Assembly (NCBI RefSeq): GCF_003383615.1
Contig: NZ_QNUL01000027.1
Location: 1 to 64,000 of the forward strand
Origin: Dyadobacter luteus
GTDB lineage: Bacteria > Bacteroidota > Bacteroidia > Cytophagales > Spirosomataceae
Direction of reading: 5' to 3'
DNA: 64,000 bases
The position numbers and the translations under genes are program-made. Numbering within the stretch: position 1 is the stretch's first letter; every line of letters begins with the position of its first letter. The notes below the pieces were generated by a model. It saw only the letters and a list, made by a program, of their open reading frames with translations, ran no database searches and was not told where the DNA came from. Below, piece after piece: positions 17,809 through 25,427 of this stretch.

Positions 17809-18381
17809 TTAAGCCCAGATCACCTTTCCTTCAATGGGAGTACGGCGTGCAGGCGTTGCAGGTGCCTCGTGATAGCCCATGAAGAATAGTCCCAGACATT
17901 TCTGATTTTCAGGCAATCCCTGAAATTGGCCTAACAAATCAAGGATTGCAGGACTACTCCAGTAAGATCCGATACCATAAGCCGTAGCTGTAAGCCACAT
18001 ATTCTGTACCGCACAGGCAACGGCTGCCGTTTCTTCCCACTCCGGCACTTTATCCGAATGTACCTCCATATTGATCGCAATTACGCAGTCCGACTTCACT
18101 ACTTTATCTCCTGCCGCTTCGTACCGTGCCTGAGAAAAAGACTCAGCCGGCGTTACTAACTTATATCTTTCCATGAAAAACTCAGCCAGCTTTTGTTTGG
18201 CATCACCTTTAAAAACCGTAAAACGCCATGGCTCTGTCAGCTTATGTGTGGGTGCGTAATTGGCATTCCCCAATATGTTCTCAATGATTTCCTTTGGAAT
18301 TTCCTTCTGAATGTAGCTTGGAGGAAAAATACTGCGACGATTACGAATCGTTTCGTTAATGATATCTACTGAATTACTCAT
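17809..18381 (-). CDS. nitroreductase family protein (YdjA-like)
   Basis: This 190-residue FMN-dependent oxidoreductase has the N-terminal RNRRSIFPPSYIQKEIP phosphate-binding motif and NANYAPTHKLTEPWRF, which resembles YdjA-type minimal nitroreductases. The segment TAYGIGSYWSSPAIL lies near the dimer flavin site, and CLGLFFMGYHE is the C-terminal strand. Such enzymes reduce nitroaromatics or quinones with NAD(P)H, but physiological substrates are rarely known. It is the first gene of a two-gene unit with the ABC ATPase, separated by 1 nt. Upstream lies a 41-bp nested palindrome shared with the divergent YbjQ gene. Confidence 0.9.
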   Translation of the reverse strand: MSNSVDIINETIRNRRSIFPPSYIQKEIPKEIIENILGNANYAPTHKLTEPWRFTVFKGDAKQKLAEFFMERYKLVTPAESFSQARYEAAGDKVVKSDCVIAINMEVHSDKVPEWEETAAVACAVQNMWLTATAYGIGSYWSSPAILDLLGQFQGLPENQKCLGLFFMGYHEAPATPARRTPIEGKVIWA

Positions 18382-18523
18382 GAAACTCTTGTGTTATTTA
18401 AATACTCTGTTAAAATAGCTGTTATTAATGAGCTGTTAGCGATCAGCCCATTTCTCAGTGGTCTTATGCAAATCTAAGCAATATAGCCAATCTGTAGCTT
18501 CCGGAATGTCCCAAAGGCTGGTT

Positions 18524-18564
18524 TTCGATCATTCACTCATAAGGTTATGAAACCAATGATCGAA
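18524..18564. promoter_or_regulatory. nested palindrome in a divergent promoter region
   Basis: Outer arms TTCGATCATT (18524-18533) and AATGATCGAA (18555-18564) are perfectly complementary. Inside them TCATAA (18537-18542) and TTATGA (18545-18550) form a second perfect dyad with a 2-nt centre. It lies between the divergent nitroreductase and YbjQ genes with no T-tract, which favours an operator or cruciform over a terminator. Confidence 0.5.
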
Positions 18565-18666
18565 CGTAAATACCATTGACCACGAAATATTTTATGGGAT
18601 TTATAAATTATTCTAACTTGCAACATCAAAAAACAGCAACTTAACCAAACTATTCACTCCACGTAT

Positions 18667-18987
18667 ATGCTCGTTACCACTACACCTAACATCGAAGGAA
18701 AGAAAATTGTTAAATACATAGGTCTTGTCAATGGTGAAGCCATTATAGGAGCCAACGTAATGAAAGACGTTCTCGCAAAAATTACCGATATTGTTGGCGG
18801 ACGGTCAGGATCTTACGAGCAGGGGCTCAGGGAAGCAAAAAGTATAGCGCTTCGTGAAATGATGGATCAGGCACACCGCCTTGGTGCCAATGCCGTGATT
18901 GGTGTAGACCTCGATTTTGAAACTATAGGAAACAACGGCTCCATGCTTATGGTGAGCTCAAACGGAACCGCTGTAGTTGTAGAATAA
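18667..18987 (+). CDS. YbjQ/UPF0145 family protein
   Basis: This 106-residue cytoplasmic protein has the complete YbjQ (heavy-metal-binding domain, UPF0145) pattern: [22 protein letters not shown] at the N-terminus, then [19 protein letters not shown], and [15 protein letters not shown] toward the C-terminus. Members form homopentamers of unproven function; metal binding is only inferred from the family name. Length is usual. It is divergent from the nitroreductase gene and convergent with metF, whose stop lies 2 nt beyond its own. Confidence 0.93.
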   Translation: MLVTTTPNIEGKKIVKYIGLVNGEAIIGANVMKDVLAKITDIVGGRSGSYEQGLREAKSIALREMMDQAHRLGANAVIGVDLDFETIGNNGSMLMVSSNGTAVVVE

Positions 18988-18989
18988 AA

Positions 18990-19943
18990 TCAGAACACCT
19001 GTCTTGCAATCTGAGCGACGTTGTCAGACTTACCCATTGTATAAAAATGCAATACAGGCACGCCGTACGCCAGTAGTTCTTTACATTGCTGTACCCCCCA
19101 TTCGATTCCAACCTGGCGAACGTCTTTTTCAGAAGCGGCTGTAGCTGCCTTAACAAGATCTTCAGGAAATTCGAGGTGGAAGATATCAGCCAGGACAGTG
19201 AGTTGCTTTTTGGTTGCGAGAGGCTTTAGCCCTGGGATAATCGGAACAGTGATTCCTTCTGCACGACACCTGTCCACGAACCTGAAAAATTTCTGGTTAT
19301 CGAAAAACATTTGGGTCACTATATAATCAGCTCCGAGTTCAACCTTTTTTCGCAGGTATTCAAAATCTGTGTCAAGACTGACAGCATCAATGTGTTTTTC
19401 AGGATACCCGGCTACACCAATGCAAAAGTCGGTGGGCGTAGTCTCTGTTTCTGCATTGAGCAAAATACCCTTATTCATATCTGCTACCTGTGTTACCAGT
19501 TCAGAAGCATAGGTATGCCCGCCATTTTTAGCATGAAAAACGCCAGCAGACTTTTCAGGATCCCCGCGAAGCACTAGTACATTGTCTATTCCTAAATAAT
19601 GCAGATCGAACAATACGTCTTCCGTTTCTTCTTTGGTAAACCCACCGCATATCACGTGTGGCACTGCATCAACATGAAAGCGTTCCATGAGTCTTGCGCA
19701 GATACCAACAGTTCCTGGTCTCTTACGAACCGGAATTCTCTCAATGAGCCCATTAGGTCCTACCCTGTCAATAAGTTCTTCTCTATGATAAGTCACGTCG
19801 ACGAAAGGCGGCTTAAACTCCATCAAAGGCGCAATAGAATCAAATAACTCATTGATGTTCTGACCTTTAACAGGAGGTATTATTTCAATTGAAAAGAGTG
19901 TTTTGCCGTTTGCCTGACTTATAAATTCGGTAACTTTTGTCAT
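18990..19943 (-). CDS. metF: methylenetetrahydrofolate reductase
   Basis: This 317-residue flavoenzyme reduces 5,10-methylene-THF to 5-methyl-THF, supplying the methyl group for methionine synthesis. The TIM-barrel motifs are intact: FSIEIIPP at the N-terminus with the catalytic glutamate, FVDVTYHRE, VPHVICGG, DNVLVLRGDP, IGVAGYPEKH, and GADYIVTQMFFDN. Length is normal. The gene is monocistronic. Its 5-prime region (about 19944-20196) contains a promoter-like pair, two hairpins and a strong terminator 79 nt before the start codon, so transcription attenuation is plausible. metX in this window is also leader-controlled, which fits a methionine-pathway regulon, although the metF leader does not match SAM-I. 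Confidence 0.96.
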   Translation of the reverse strand: MTKVTEFISQANGKTLFSIEIIPPVKGQNINELFDSIAPLMEFKPPFVDVTYHREELIDRVGPNGLIERIPVRKRPGTVGICARLMERFHVDAVPHVICGGFTKEETEDVLFDLHYLGIDNVLVLRGDPEKSAGVFHAKNGGHTYASELVTQVADMNKGILLNAETETTPTDFCIGVAGYPEKHIDAVSLDTDFEYLRKKVELGADYIVTQMFFDNQKFFRFVDRCRAEGITVPIIPGLKPLATKKQLTVLADIFHLEFPEDLVKAATAASEKDVRQVGIEWGVQQCKELLAYGVPVLHFYTMGKSDNVAQIARQVF

Positions 19944-20015
19944 GATTGGATCTATTCGGAACTAAAAAGTTCACAAATGAACGGCATTTCGAAACCCAAA
20001 CCAATGAGGCGAGCA

Positions 20016-20160
20016 CAAAAAAATGGCTTACCGCATTACAGTAAGCCATTCCACGTAAACCCTCCTCTATCAGTGTTCGTCAAAAAAGTTGATTGGAGTT
20101 CTGACGGGCGTCAGTTCCAAAGCAACAATTTGCTTGACTGAATACTAATAACTAAAATTC
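20016..20160 (-). ncRNA. candidate structured leader or small RNA upstream of metF
   Basis: Reading the minus strand from about 20160, three hairpins follow a promoter-like sequence. The first has arms 20135-20130 and 20125-20120 (AAGCAA/TTGCTT). The second has arms 20119-20110 and 20105-20094, with a CTGAC/GTCAG core and an outer TGGA/TCCA stem. The third is a terminator with arms 20050-20041 and 20031-20022 and a T-run. A short TCAG/CTGA helix could close the first two into a junction. It could be a cis-acting attenuator of metF or an independent RNA of about 140 nt. I do not recognise a known riboswitch class. Confidence 0.42.
20022..20050 (-). terminator. intrinsic terminator upstream of metF
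   Basis: AATGGCTTAC and GTAAGCCATT form a perfect 10-bp stem with a 9-nt loop. On the minus strand the right arm runs into seven T residues (20023-20017). It sits between the elaA-like gene and metF, 79 nt before the metF start. Confidence 0.85.
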
Positions 20161-20165
20161 TGTGC

Positions 20166-20196
20166 CAAAGTATTAAACTTATTTGGAATACACAAA
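20166..20196 (-). promoter_or_regulatory. promoter-like element for the metF leader
   Basis: On the minus strand TTTG (20196-20193) and a second TTTG (20169-20166) are separated by 23 nt, the distance expected between the -33 and -7 cores. The -7 box reads ATACTTTG instead of TAnnTTTG. The inferred start is near 20160. Confidence 0.45.
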
Positions 20197-20338
20197 TGAA
20201 GACGCGAAAATGTAAATCAAATGTAGTTAAAGTACTACATTTTAATCGTATAATCCTTACATTGTTCAATTTTTCAAGGAATCGGCATTTTTTCGTGTAT
20301 ACTAATTCATCACTATTGGGAAAAGCTTCCACATTTTG

Positions 20339-20815
20339 TTACATCTCATTTTCTTGTGCTTTTATGGTCATTTCAATATGATCAATTCCATCCTCAGGAT
20401 ACACATCGCTGGTCTGAACAAAGCCAAAAGATTCGTAAAATGCTTTGAGATATAACTGCGCACCAATCCTGATCGGCACCTGTCCGTACACGCCCGTGAT
20501 TCTGTCAATGGCTACATGCAGTAACTCTTTCCCGAGCTTCTCACCTCTTCCATCCTGAGATACGACAACCCGTCCTATAGAAGCATATTGATACGAAATA
20601 CCGGGAGGCACGATGCGGGCATAGGCAAACAGTGCCCCGCCTCTCCATCCTGACAAATGCTCACACAACTGATCCTTATTATCCATATCCGGGAAAATAC
20701 AGTTTTGCTCCACTACAAATACCTCACTCCTAAGCCGCAGTATTTCATATAATTCATGCACATTGAGCTCAGTAAATTTCTGAACCGACCAATTTAGCTT
20801 CAAATCCATTTTCAA
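20339..20815 (-). CDS. elaA: GNAT family N-acetyltransferase, ElaA-like
   Basis: This 158-residue protein has the ElaA form of the GNAT fold: an N-terminal LNWSVQKFTELNVHELYEILRLRSEVFVVEQ, then the acetyl-CoA binding segment around IGRVVVSQDGRGEKLGKELL (V/I-x-x-x-x-R/G-x-G at about 88-96), and a C-terminal FYESFGFVQTSDVYPEDGIDHIEM. ElaA proteins are presumed acetyltransferases of unknown substrate. Residue 3 is an alternative start that better matches the family N-terminus. The gene stands alone, followed about 290 nt later by the structured RNA region before metF. The family is well supported and the reaction partner is unknown. Confidence 0.92.
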   Translation of the reverse strand: MKMDLKLNWSVQKFTELNVHELYEILRLRSEVFVVEQNCIFPDMDNKDQLCEHLSGWRGGALFAYARIVPPGISYQYASIGRVVVSQDGRGEKLGKELLHVAIDRITGVYGQVPIRIGAQLYLKAFYESFGFVQTSDVYPEDGIDHIEMTIKAQENEM

Positions 20816-20866
20816 TAAATTATACCTTAAAGATTACTATTTATGCCTGAATTTATCTGTCTTTTA

Positions 20867-20874
20867 TAAATTTG
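20867..20874 (+). promoter_or_regulatory. -7 promoter box upstream of the YebC gene
   Basis: TATAAATTTG context gives TAaaTTTG at 20867-20874, about 120 nt upstream of the YebC start. No clear -33 TTG is present. Confidence 0.42.
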
Positions 20875-20993
20875 CACCCTAGTTATAAATAACCGTTTAA
20901 TACAACAAACTGTATTGACCCTCTTAGAATGAGAAAAAGGTTATTATTGACACCTAATCAATAGAAAAACAACATTTTAATCAGAAAGTAGAA

Positions 20994-21707
20994 ATGGGAA
21001 GAGCCTATGAATACAGAAAAGCCCGGATGTTTAAGCGTTGGGACAAAATGGCAAAAACCTTTACAAGAATCGGAAAGGATATTGTTCTGGCTGTAAAAAG
21101 CGGTACTGCTGATCCCAATACCAATGCAAGACTTCGGGTTCTGCTTCAGAACGCACGGGCAGCCAATATGCCAAAAGATACGGTAGAAAGAGCGATCAAA
21201 AGAGCTACCTCTAAAGATCAGGAAGACTACAAAGAAATGGTGTATGAAGGTTATGGGCCATATGGAGTGGCTATTCTGGTTGAAAGTACTACTGATAACC
21301 CGACCCGTACAGTTGCCAACGTACGCAGTTACTTCAACAAACTTGGGGGAAGCCTGGGTACGATGGGAATGCTTGATTTCATTTTCGACCGTAAATGTAT
21401 ATTCAAGGTTAAAAACAACGGGAAAGATATTGAGGAACTAGAGTTTGAATTGATCGACCACGGCGGAGAGGAAGTATTTCTTGATGAAGAAACCGATCAG
21501 ATCAATATCTACGGAGAATTTACAGCATTCGGTAACCTACAGCATTACCTGGAAGAAAACGGTTTTGAGATTATCGAAGCTGATTTCGAAAGAATCCCGA
21601 ATGACACCAAAAAGCTTTCTGATGAAGAAATTGCGGAAGTTGAAAAGCTGATTGAGAAGATCGAAGACGACGACGATGTTCAACGCGTTTTCCATAATAT
21701 GGCTTAA
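20994..21707 (+). CDS. YebC/PmpR family protein (TACO1-like)
   Basis: This 237-residue protein has the three-domain YebC pattern. The basic N-terminus is RKARMFKRWDKMAKTFTRIGKDI. The segments PNTNARLRVLLQNARAANMPKDTVERAIKR and YEGYGPYGVAILVES follow, then DNPTRTVANVRSYFNKLGG. The C-terminus is acidic (IEKIEDDDDV). YebC proteins were long annotated as transcription regulators; recent work links the family, including mitochondrial TACO1, to relief of ribosome stalling. The N-terminus differs from the most common MAGHSKWAN form, having MGRAYEYRKARMFKRW, which fits the YeeN-like subset. The gene is convergent with the Gre-like gene. Confidence 0.92.
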   Translation: MGRAYEYRKARMFKRWDKMAKTFTRIGKDIVLAVKSGTADPNTNARLRVLLQNARAANMPKDTVERAIKRATSKDQEDYKEMVYEGYGPYGVAILVESTTDNPTRTVANVRSYFNKLGGSLGTMGMLDFIFDRKCIFKVKNNGKDIEELEFELIDHGGEEVFLDEETDQINIYGEFTAFGNLQHYLEENGFEIIEADFERIPNDTKKLSDEEIAEVEKLIEKIEDDDDVQRVFHNMA

Positions 21708-21719
21708 TAAGGCCGCAGA

Positions 21720-22166
21720 CTATCTCATTTCCAGAATAGTTTGCTCCTTATTCTGAAATCTGAATTTCTCATTCACGGTTTTTCCCAATAGTATTACACC
21801 CACCGGAGATGAAGATGAGACTGCTATAACGGTTTCATCTTCATACTTCAATACACCCAAACTCACAGATACGAAGAACCAGCCGGCGGTAGTTTTTATC
21901 AATGATCCTACTGCCCCTCTTTCCGGAGCCGTCGTATTTCCAATCCGTTCAAGCACTGTTCTTTCTACTCTCACCTGCTCGTATTGACGGGCATGCATAT
22001 TCCTGTCGAGTTGCCCCATAGACCGTGACGTTTCGTATTTGTCCCCCATTGAGCTTTTCCCCTGATCGTTAGCTGACTCCTGGGCCGCTTCCATAGCTTC
22101 CCATGCCACTTTCATTTTTTCCTCTAACAGCTCTTTCACATAATCAATCAACCCCGACTTATTCAT
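21720..22166 (-). CDS. GreA/GreB C-terminal-like protein
   Basis: This 148-residue protein has an N-terminal helical region of about 75 residues rich in Ala, Glu and Gln (KMKVAWEAMEAAQESANDQ), probably a coiled coil. A small beta-rich domain follows, ending TVIAVSSSSPVGVILLGKTVNEKFRF. The SPVGxxLLGK motif is typical of the FKBP-like C-terminal domain of GreA/GreB transcript-cleavage factors. The conserved acidic tip of a real Gre coiled coil (DxxE) is not obvious, so it may be a Gre-like polymerase secondary-channel regulator rather than a cleavage factor. Cytophagales homologues are sometimes mislabelled as 3-oxoacyl-ACP synthase. It is convergent with the YebC gene, 12 nt between stops. Confidence 0.7.
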   Translation of the reverse strand: MNKSGLIDYVKELLEEKMKVAWEAMEAAQESANDQGKSSMGDKYETSRSMGQLDRNMHARQYEQVRVERTVLERIGNTTAPERGAVGSLIKTTAGWFFVSVSLGVLKYEDETVIAVSSSSPVGVILLGKTVNEKFRFQNKEQTILEMR

Positions 22167-22593
22167 TTTTAAAATCTGATTTTTAATAGCACAACAACAT
22201 TTCTCCTCCTGTCATAAACGTGGACGAACTTCAAAGATAGCTATGATGAAGTAAATCCTGCTCATCATAAGGATTGCTATTTTAATTCCTTAAATCAGCA
22301 CAACCCCAAAATACTGCTGAAAAAGTATTTGTGTTAAAACATACCGGTGAACACCGAAACATCCTATTCGCACAGAAAAAGTACAAAGTTTATGAAAGAA
22401 TAGATTTTTCCTTGGAGAGCCGAAAAATGCATGTTTTGCAAATGTCCTGTTCTACTTTTTTAAAACATTTAAAAATCAATTGATTATCTGCTTCGCAAAA
22501 CAAAGCATGATTTATATTGATGAATTAAATCCGATTTCAATTTTCTCATTCCCCCTTCCTTAGTATCTTTGCCAAACTTCTTGAAATTTAGCA
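22167..22593. other. AT-rich divergent intergenic region
   Basis: This 427-nt stretch separates the Gre-like gene and pyrB, which are transcribed away from each other. I find a -7 box for pyrB at 22564-22571 but no ORF, tRNA, or convincing RNA structure in the remaining sequence. Confidence 0.55.
22564..22571 (+). promoter_or_regulatory. -7 promoter box of pyrB
   Basis: TATCTTTG matches TAnnTTTG and lies 23 nt before the pyrB ATG, so the mRNA leader would be very short and leaves no room for a pyrimidine attenuator. Confidence 0.55.
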
Positions 22594-23514
22594 ATGACAA
22601 AACTTTCGGTCCGGCACTTACTTGGAATAAAAAACCTGAACGAGAATGATATTCAAACAATTTTAGAGACTGCTACTCAATTTAAGGAAATCATTAATCG
22701 ACCGATCAAGAAGGTCCCTTCCCTTCGGGATATTACCATTGCCAACGTTTTTTTTGAAAACTCCACGCGTACAAGGCTTTCTTTCGAGCTCGCTGAAAAG
22801 CGTCTTTCAGCAGATGTAGTCAATTTTTCTGCTTCAGGAAGTTCTGTAAAAAAAGGAGAAACACTGCTCGATACAGTCAACAATATCCTTGCGATGAAGG
22901 TGGATATGATTGTGATGCGCCATAGCAGTCCGGGTGCACCACACTATCTTTCATCACGCATTCCCGCCAATGTGGTCAACGCCGGTGACGGTACACATGA
23001 ACACCCGACGCAGGCTCTGTTAGATGCTTTCTCTATGAGAGAAAAAATCGGGGATCTTACAGGAAAGAAAATTGCCATCATTGGAGATATAACCCACTCA
23101 CGCGTAGCACTTTCCAATATTTTTTGTCTTCAGAAACTAGGAGCTGAAGTAATGGTTTGCGGCCCCTCAACCCTGATTCCCAAATACCTGGGTGATCTGG
23201 GTGTACGAATAGGGCATGATGTGAGAGAAGCATTACAATGGTGCGACGTGGCCAACGTCCTGCGTATCCAGCTCGAAAGACAACAGATTAAATATTTTCC
23301 GTCTCTCCGCGAATATTCTCTTTACTTTGGTATTAACAAGGATATGCTGGACGAGTTGAATAAGGATATCGTTCTGATGCACCCCGGCCCTATTAACCGC
23401 GGTGTTGAACTTTCTTCTGACGCAGCTGACTCCAAGCACTCAATCATCCTTGATCAGGTAGAAAACGGAGTGGCAGTTCGTATGGCAGTACTCTATCTTC
23501 TTGCTCAGCAATAA
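22594..23514 (+). CDS. pyrB: aspartate carbamoyltransferase catalytic subunit
   Basis: This 306-residue enzyme joins carbamoyl phosphate and aspartate in the second step of pyrimidine synthesis. The carbamoyl-phosphate loop STRTRLSFE is at 57-65, the second-subunit lysine loop SGSSVKKGETLLDT at about 80-93, HEHPTQALLDAFSMRE near 135, and HPGPINRG near 267. These motifs and the length are standard for a class that works without a PyrI subunit nearby; no pyrI gene is adjacent. The gene is monocistronic with its own promoter box. It has no unusual features. Confidence 0.97.
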   Translation: MTKLSVRHLLGIKNLNENDIQTILETATQFKEIINRPIKKVPSLRDITIANVFFENSTRTRLSFELAEKRLSADVVNFSASGSSVKKGETLLDTVNNILAMKVDMIVMRHSSPGAPHYLSSRIPANVVNAGDGTHEHPTQALLDAFSMREKIGDLTGKKIAIIGDITHSRVALSNIFCLQKLGAEVMVCGPSTLIPKYLGDLGVRIGHDVREALQWCDVANVLRIQLERQQIKYFPSLREYSLYFGINKDMLDELNKDIVLMHPGPINRGVELSSDAADSKHSIILDQVENGVAVRMAVLYLLAQQ

Positions 23515-23612
23515 TTGACACTTCTACCCATTTTGTAATTTTATTGCAAAAAATCCCAGGCGGGATCATATTATTCATACATTTACGATAGTATGCACGC
23601 ATAACATTATAA

Positions 23613-24443
23613 ATGTATGGACTTATGAAGTATGCCTATAAAACACTTCGGGTAAATACCGAAACTCCATATATCGCTTCCATATCATTCAACAGACCTG
23701 AAAAAGCGAATGCTCTCCACATGGAGGCATGGGAAGAATTAAAAGAAATTTTTATTAACCTAAGCGAAGACGATGCTATTCGCGTCGTCATTCTTTCCGG
23801 GGAAGGGAAGCATTTCTGCTCGGGAATAGATTTAAGCCTTTTACAGGAACTTACACAGTCATCTTCAATTCAAGGGGGACACCAGAATGAACTTCTCAGA
23901 AAAAAGATAGTAGCGCTACAGACTGCTGTTACATCGATAGAAAATTGTAACAAACCGGTTATAGCAGCTATTTCCGGTGGCTGTATCGGCGCCGGATTGG
24001 ATATCGCAACGGCCTGTGATATGCGTTACGCCAGTGAAGATGCCTACTTTTCCATCAGAGAAATAGATATGGGCATGGTGGCTGATCTCGGCACATTACA
24101 AAGACTTCCGAAAATAATTTCTGAGGGATTGGTTCGGGAGCTTGCCTATACAGGGAGGAACGTTCCTGCTGAGGAAGCCGAAAAAACGGGTCTGGTGAAT
24201 AAGGTTTATTCTGATAAAGACGAACTCACAACGGCTGTCCATTCCATAGCAAAGGCGATCGCGGAGAAATCACCTTTAGCCATTCGTGGAACAAAACATA
24301 TACTCAATTACAGTCGGGATCATTCTGTTGCAGATGGTTTGAACTACGTGGCTACCTGGAACGCGGCTACATTACTTTCCGCTGATCTGAAAGAGATATT
24401 TGTTTCAAAGCAGAAAGGCCGTTCTCCTAAATTCAATTCTTAA
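23613..24443 (+). CDS. ECH1-like delta(3,5)-delta(2,4)-dienoyl-CoA isomerase
   Basis: This 276-residue crotonase-fold protein matches mitochondrial/peroxisomal ECH1 more than plain enoyl-CoA hydratase. The oxyanion-hole segments are GEGKHFCSGIDLSLL and ISGGCIGAGLDIATACDMRY. The segment REIDMGMVADLGTLQRLPK holds Glu150 and Asp158, spaced like the two catalytic acids of ECH1 (eight apart). ECH1 shifts double bonds of 3,5-dienoyl-CoA to 2,4-dienoyl-CoA so that odd-positioned unsaturated fatty acids can enter beta-oxidation. Residue 5 is an alternative start. The DECR1-like reductase gene follows 20 nt downstream and would use its product, so they form a functional pair. Confidence 0.85.
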   Translation: MYGLMKYAYKTLRVNTETPYIASISFNRPEKANALHMEAWEELKEIFINLSEDDAIRVVILSGEGKHFCSGIDLSLLQELTQSSSIQGGHQNELLRKKIVALQTAVTSIENCNKPVIAAISGGCIGAGLDIATACDMRYASEDAYFSIREIDMGMVADLGTLQRLPKIISEGLVRELAYTGRNVPAEEAEKTGLVNKVYSDKDELTTAVHSIAKAIAEKSPLAIRGTKHILNYSRDHSVADGLNYVATWNAATLLSADLKEIFVSKQKGRSPKFNS

Positions 24444-24463
24444 ATCACCTTAATAGAAGAATT

Positions 24464-25354
24464 ATGCTTCACCAGCAAGGAATGCTTCGAGACGGAGCAC
24501 TATTGAATAAAACCATCATCGTTACCGGCGGCGGAACCGGACTAGGCAAATCCATGGCCACTTACTTCCTGAAACTGGGCGCCAACGTGGTGATATGCAG
24601 CCGGAAGCTGGAGGTTCTTGAAAGCACCGCAGAAGAACTTCAAAAACTGACCGGCGGCAACATTCTGCCTCTGGCTTGTGACGTTCGTAAACCTGAACAA
24701 ATCGAACAGGTAATCAGCACGACTATTGAAAAATTTGGTCAGGTGGATGGCCTTGTCAATAATTCTGCTGGCAATTTTATCAGTCCGACAGAACGCCTTT
24801 CTCACAAAGCAGTAGATGTGGTTGTAGATATCGTATTGAGAGGTACGTACTATTTTACACTTTCTCTAGGCAAATATTGGATCGAAAACAACATTAAAGG
24901 AACCGTTCTCAACATTTCCACGACTTATGCATGGACAGGATCCGGCTGGGTTGTACCTTCGGCCATGGCCAAAGCGGGTGTACTGGCTATGACAAAATCG
25001 CTCGCATTTGAATGGGCAGACCATGGCATCAGACTCAATGCCATTGCTCCCGGCCCTTTTCCTACCAAGGGAGCCTGGGACAGATTGTTTCCCGAGGAGC
25101 TTTCAAAACAATTTGCTTTCGAGAACAGGATTCCGTTACACCGTGTTGGAGATCACCAGGAGCTGACCAATCTGGCGGCCTACCTGATGTCAGATTATTC
25201 TGCATACATGACCGGCGAAGTAATCACGCTGGATGGAGGAGAAGTTTTGGCAGCAGGACAGTTTAATTTCCTTAAAGATGTGACTGACGACCAGTGGGAT
25301 GCAATAGAAGATCAGATCAAAAATGCCAACCGGAACAGTAAGAAATCAGAATAA
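24464..25354 (+). CDS. DECR1-like 2,4-dienoyl-CoA reductase (SDR)
   Basis: This 296-residue short-chain dehydrogenase has TGGGTGLGKSMA at 21-32 for NADP binding and the distinctive NNSAGNFISPTERLS. The catalytic Tyr155 in STTYAWTGSG and Lys170 are separated by the unusual spacing of mammalian DECR1. The classical YxxxK tyrosine position is Ser166 (PSAMAK), as in DECR1, where the tyrosine acts from the neighbouring loop. It reduces 2,4-dienoyl-CoA to 3-enoyl-CoA during oxidation of polyunsaturated fatty acids. This is the SDR route, unlike the flavin-iron-sulfur FadH of enterobacteria. It follows the ECH1-like gene by 20 nt. Assignment rests on motif resemblance from memory and needs alignment. 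Confidence 0.86.
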   Translation: MLHQQGMLRDGALLNKTIIVTGGGTGLGKSMATYFLKLGANVVICSRKLEVLESTAEELQKLTGGNILPLACDVRKPEQIEQVISTTIEKFGQVDGLVNNSAGNFISPTERLSHKAVDVVVDIVLRGTYYFTLSLGKYWIENNIKGTVLNISTTYAWTGSGWVVPSAMAKAGVLAMTKSLAFEWADHGIRLNAIAPGPFPTKGAWDRLFPEELSKQFAFENRIPLHRVGDHQELTNLAAYLMSDYSAYMTGEVITLDGGEVLAAGQFNFLKDVTDDQWDAIEDQIKNANRNSKKSE

Positions 25355-25378
25355 TAATTTTCTTCCGTTTTTATTGGG

Positions 25379-25386
25379 TAATTTTG
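25379..25386 (+). promoter_or_regulatory. -7 promoter box of the GWxTD lipoprotein gene
   Basis: TAATTTTG at 25379-25386 matches TAnnTTTG and lies 41 nt upstream of the ATG at 25428. Confidence 0.45.
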
Positions 25387-25427
25387 CACGTTCGTTCGTT
25401 ATTTGAGAAAATGATGAAAAGATTTCT

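Noticed and set aside
20111-20332. 73-codon minus-strand ORF upstream of metF
   Set aside because: It overlaps the structured leader/RNA region and has low-complexity residues with no motif; the hairpins explain the sequence better.
23553-23566. ATCCC/GGGAT hairpin with an adjacent A-run after pyrB
   Set aside because: It has a terminator-like look only on the minus strand, but no minus-strand gene ends there; the stem is only 5 bp.
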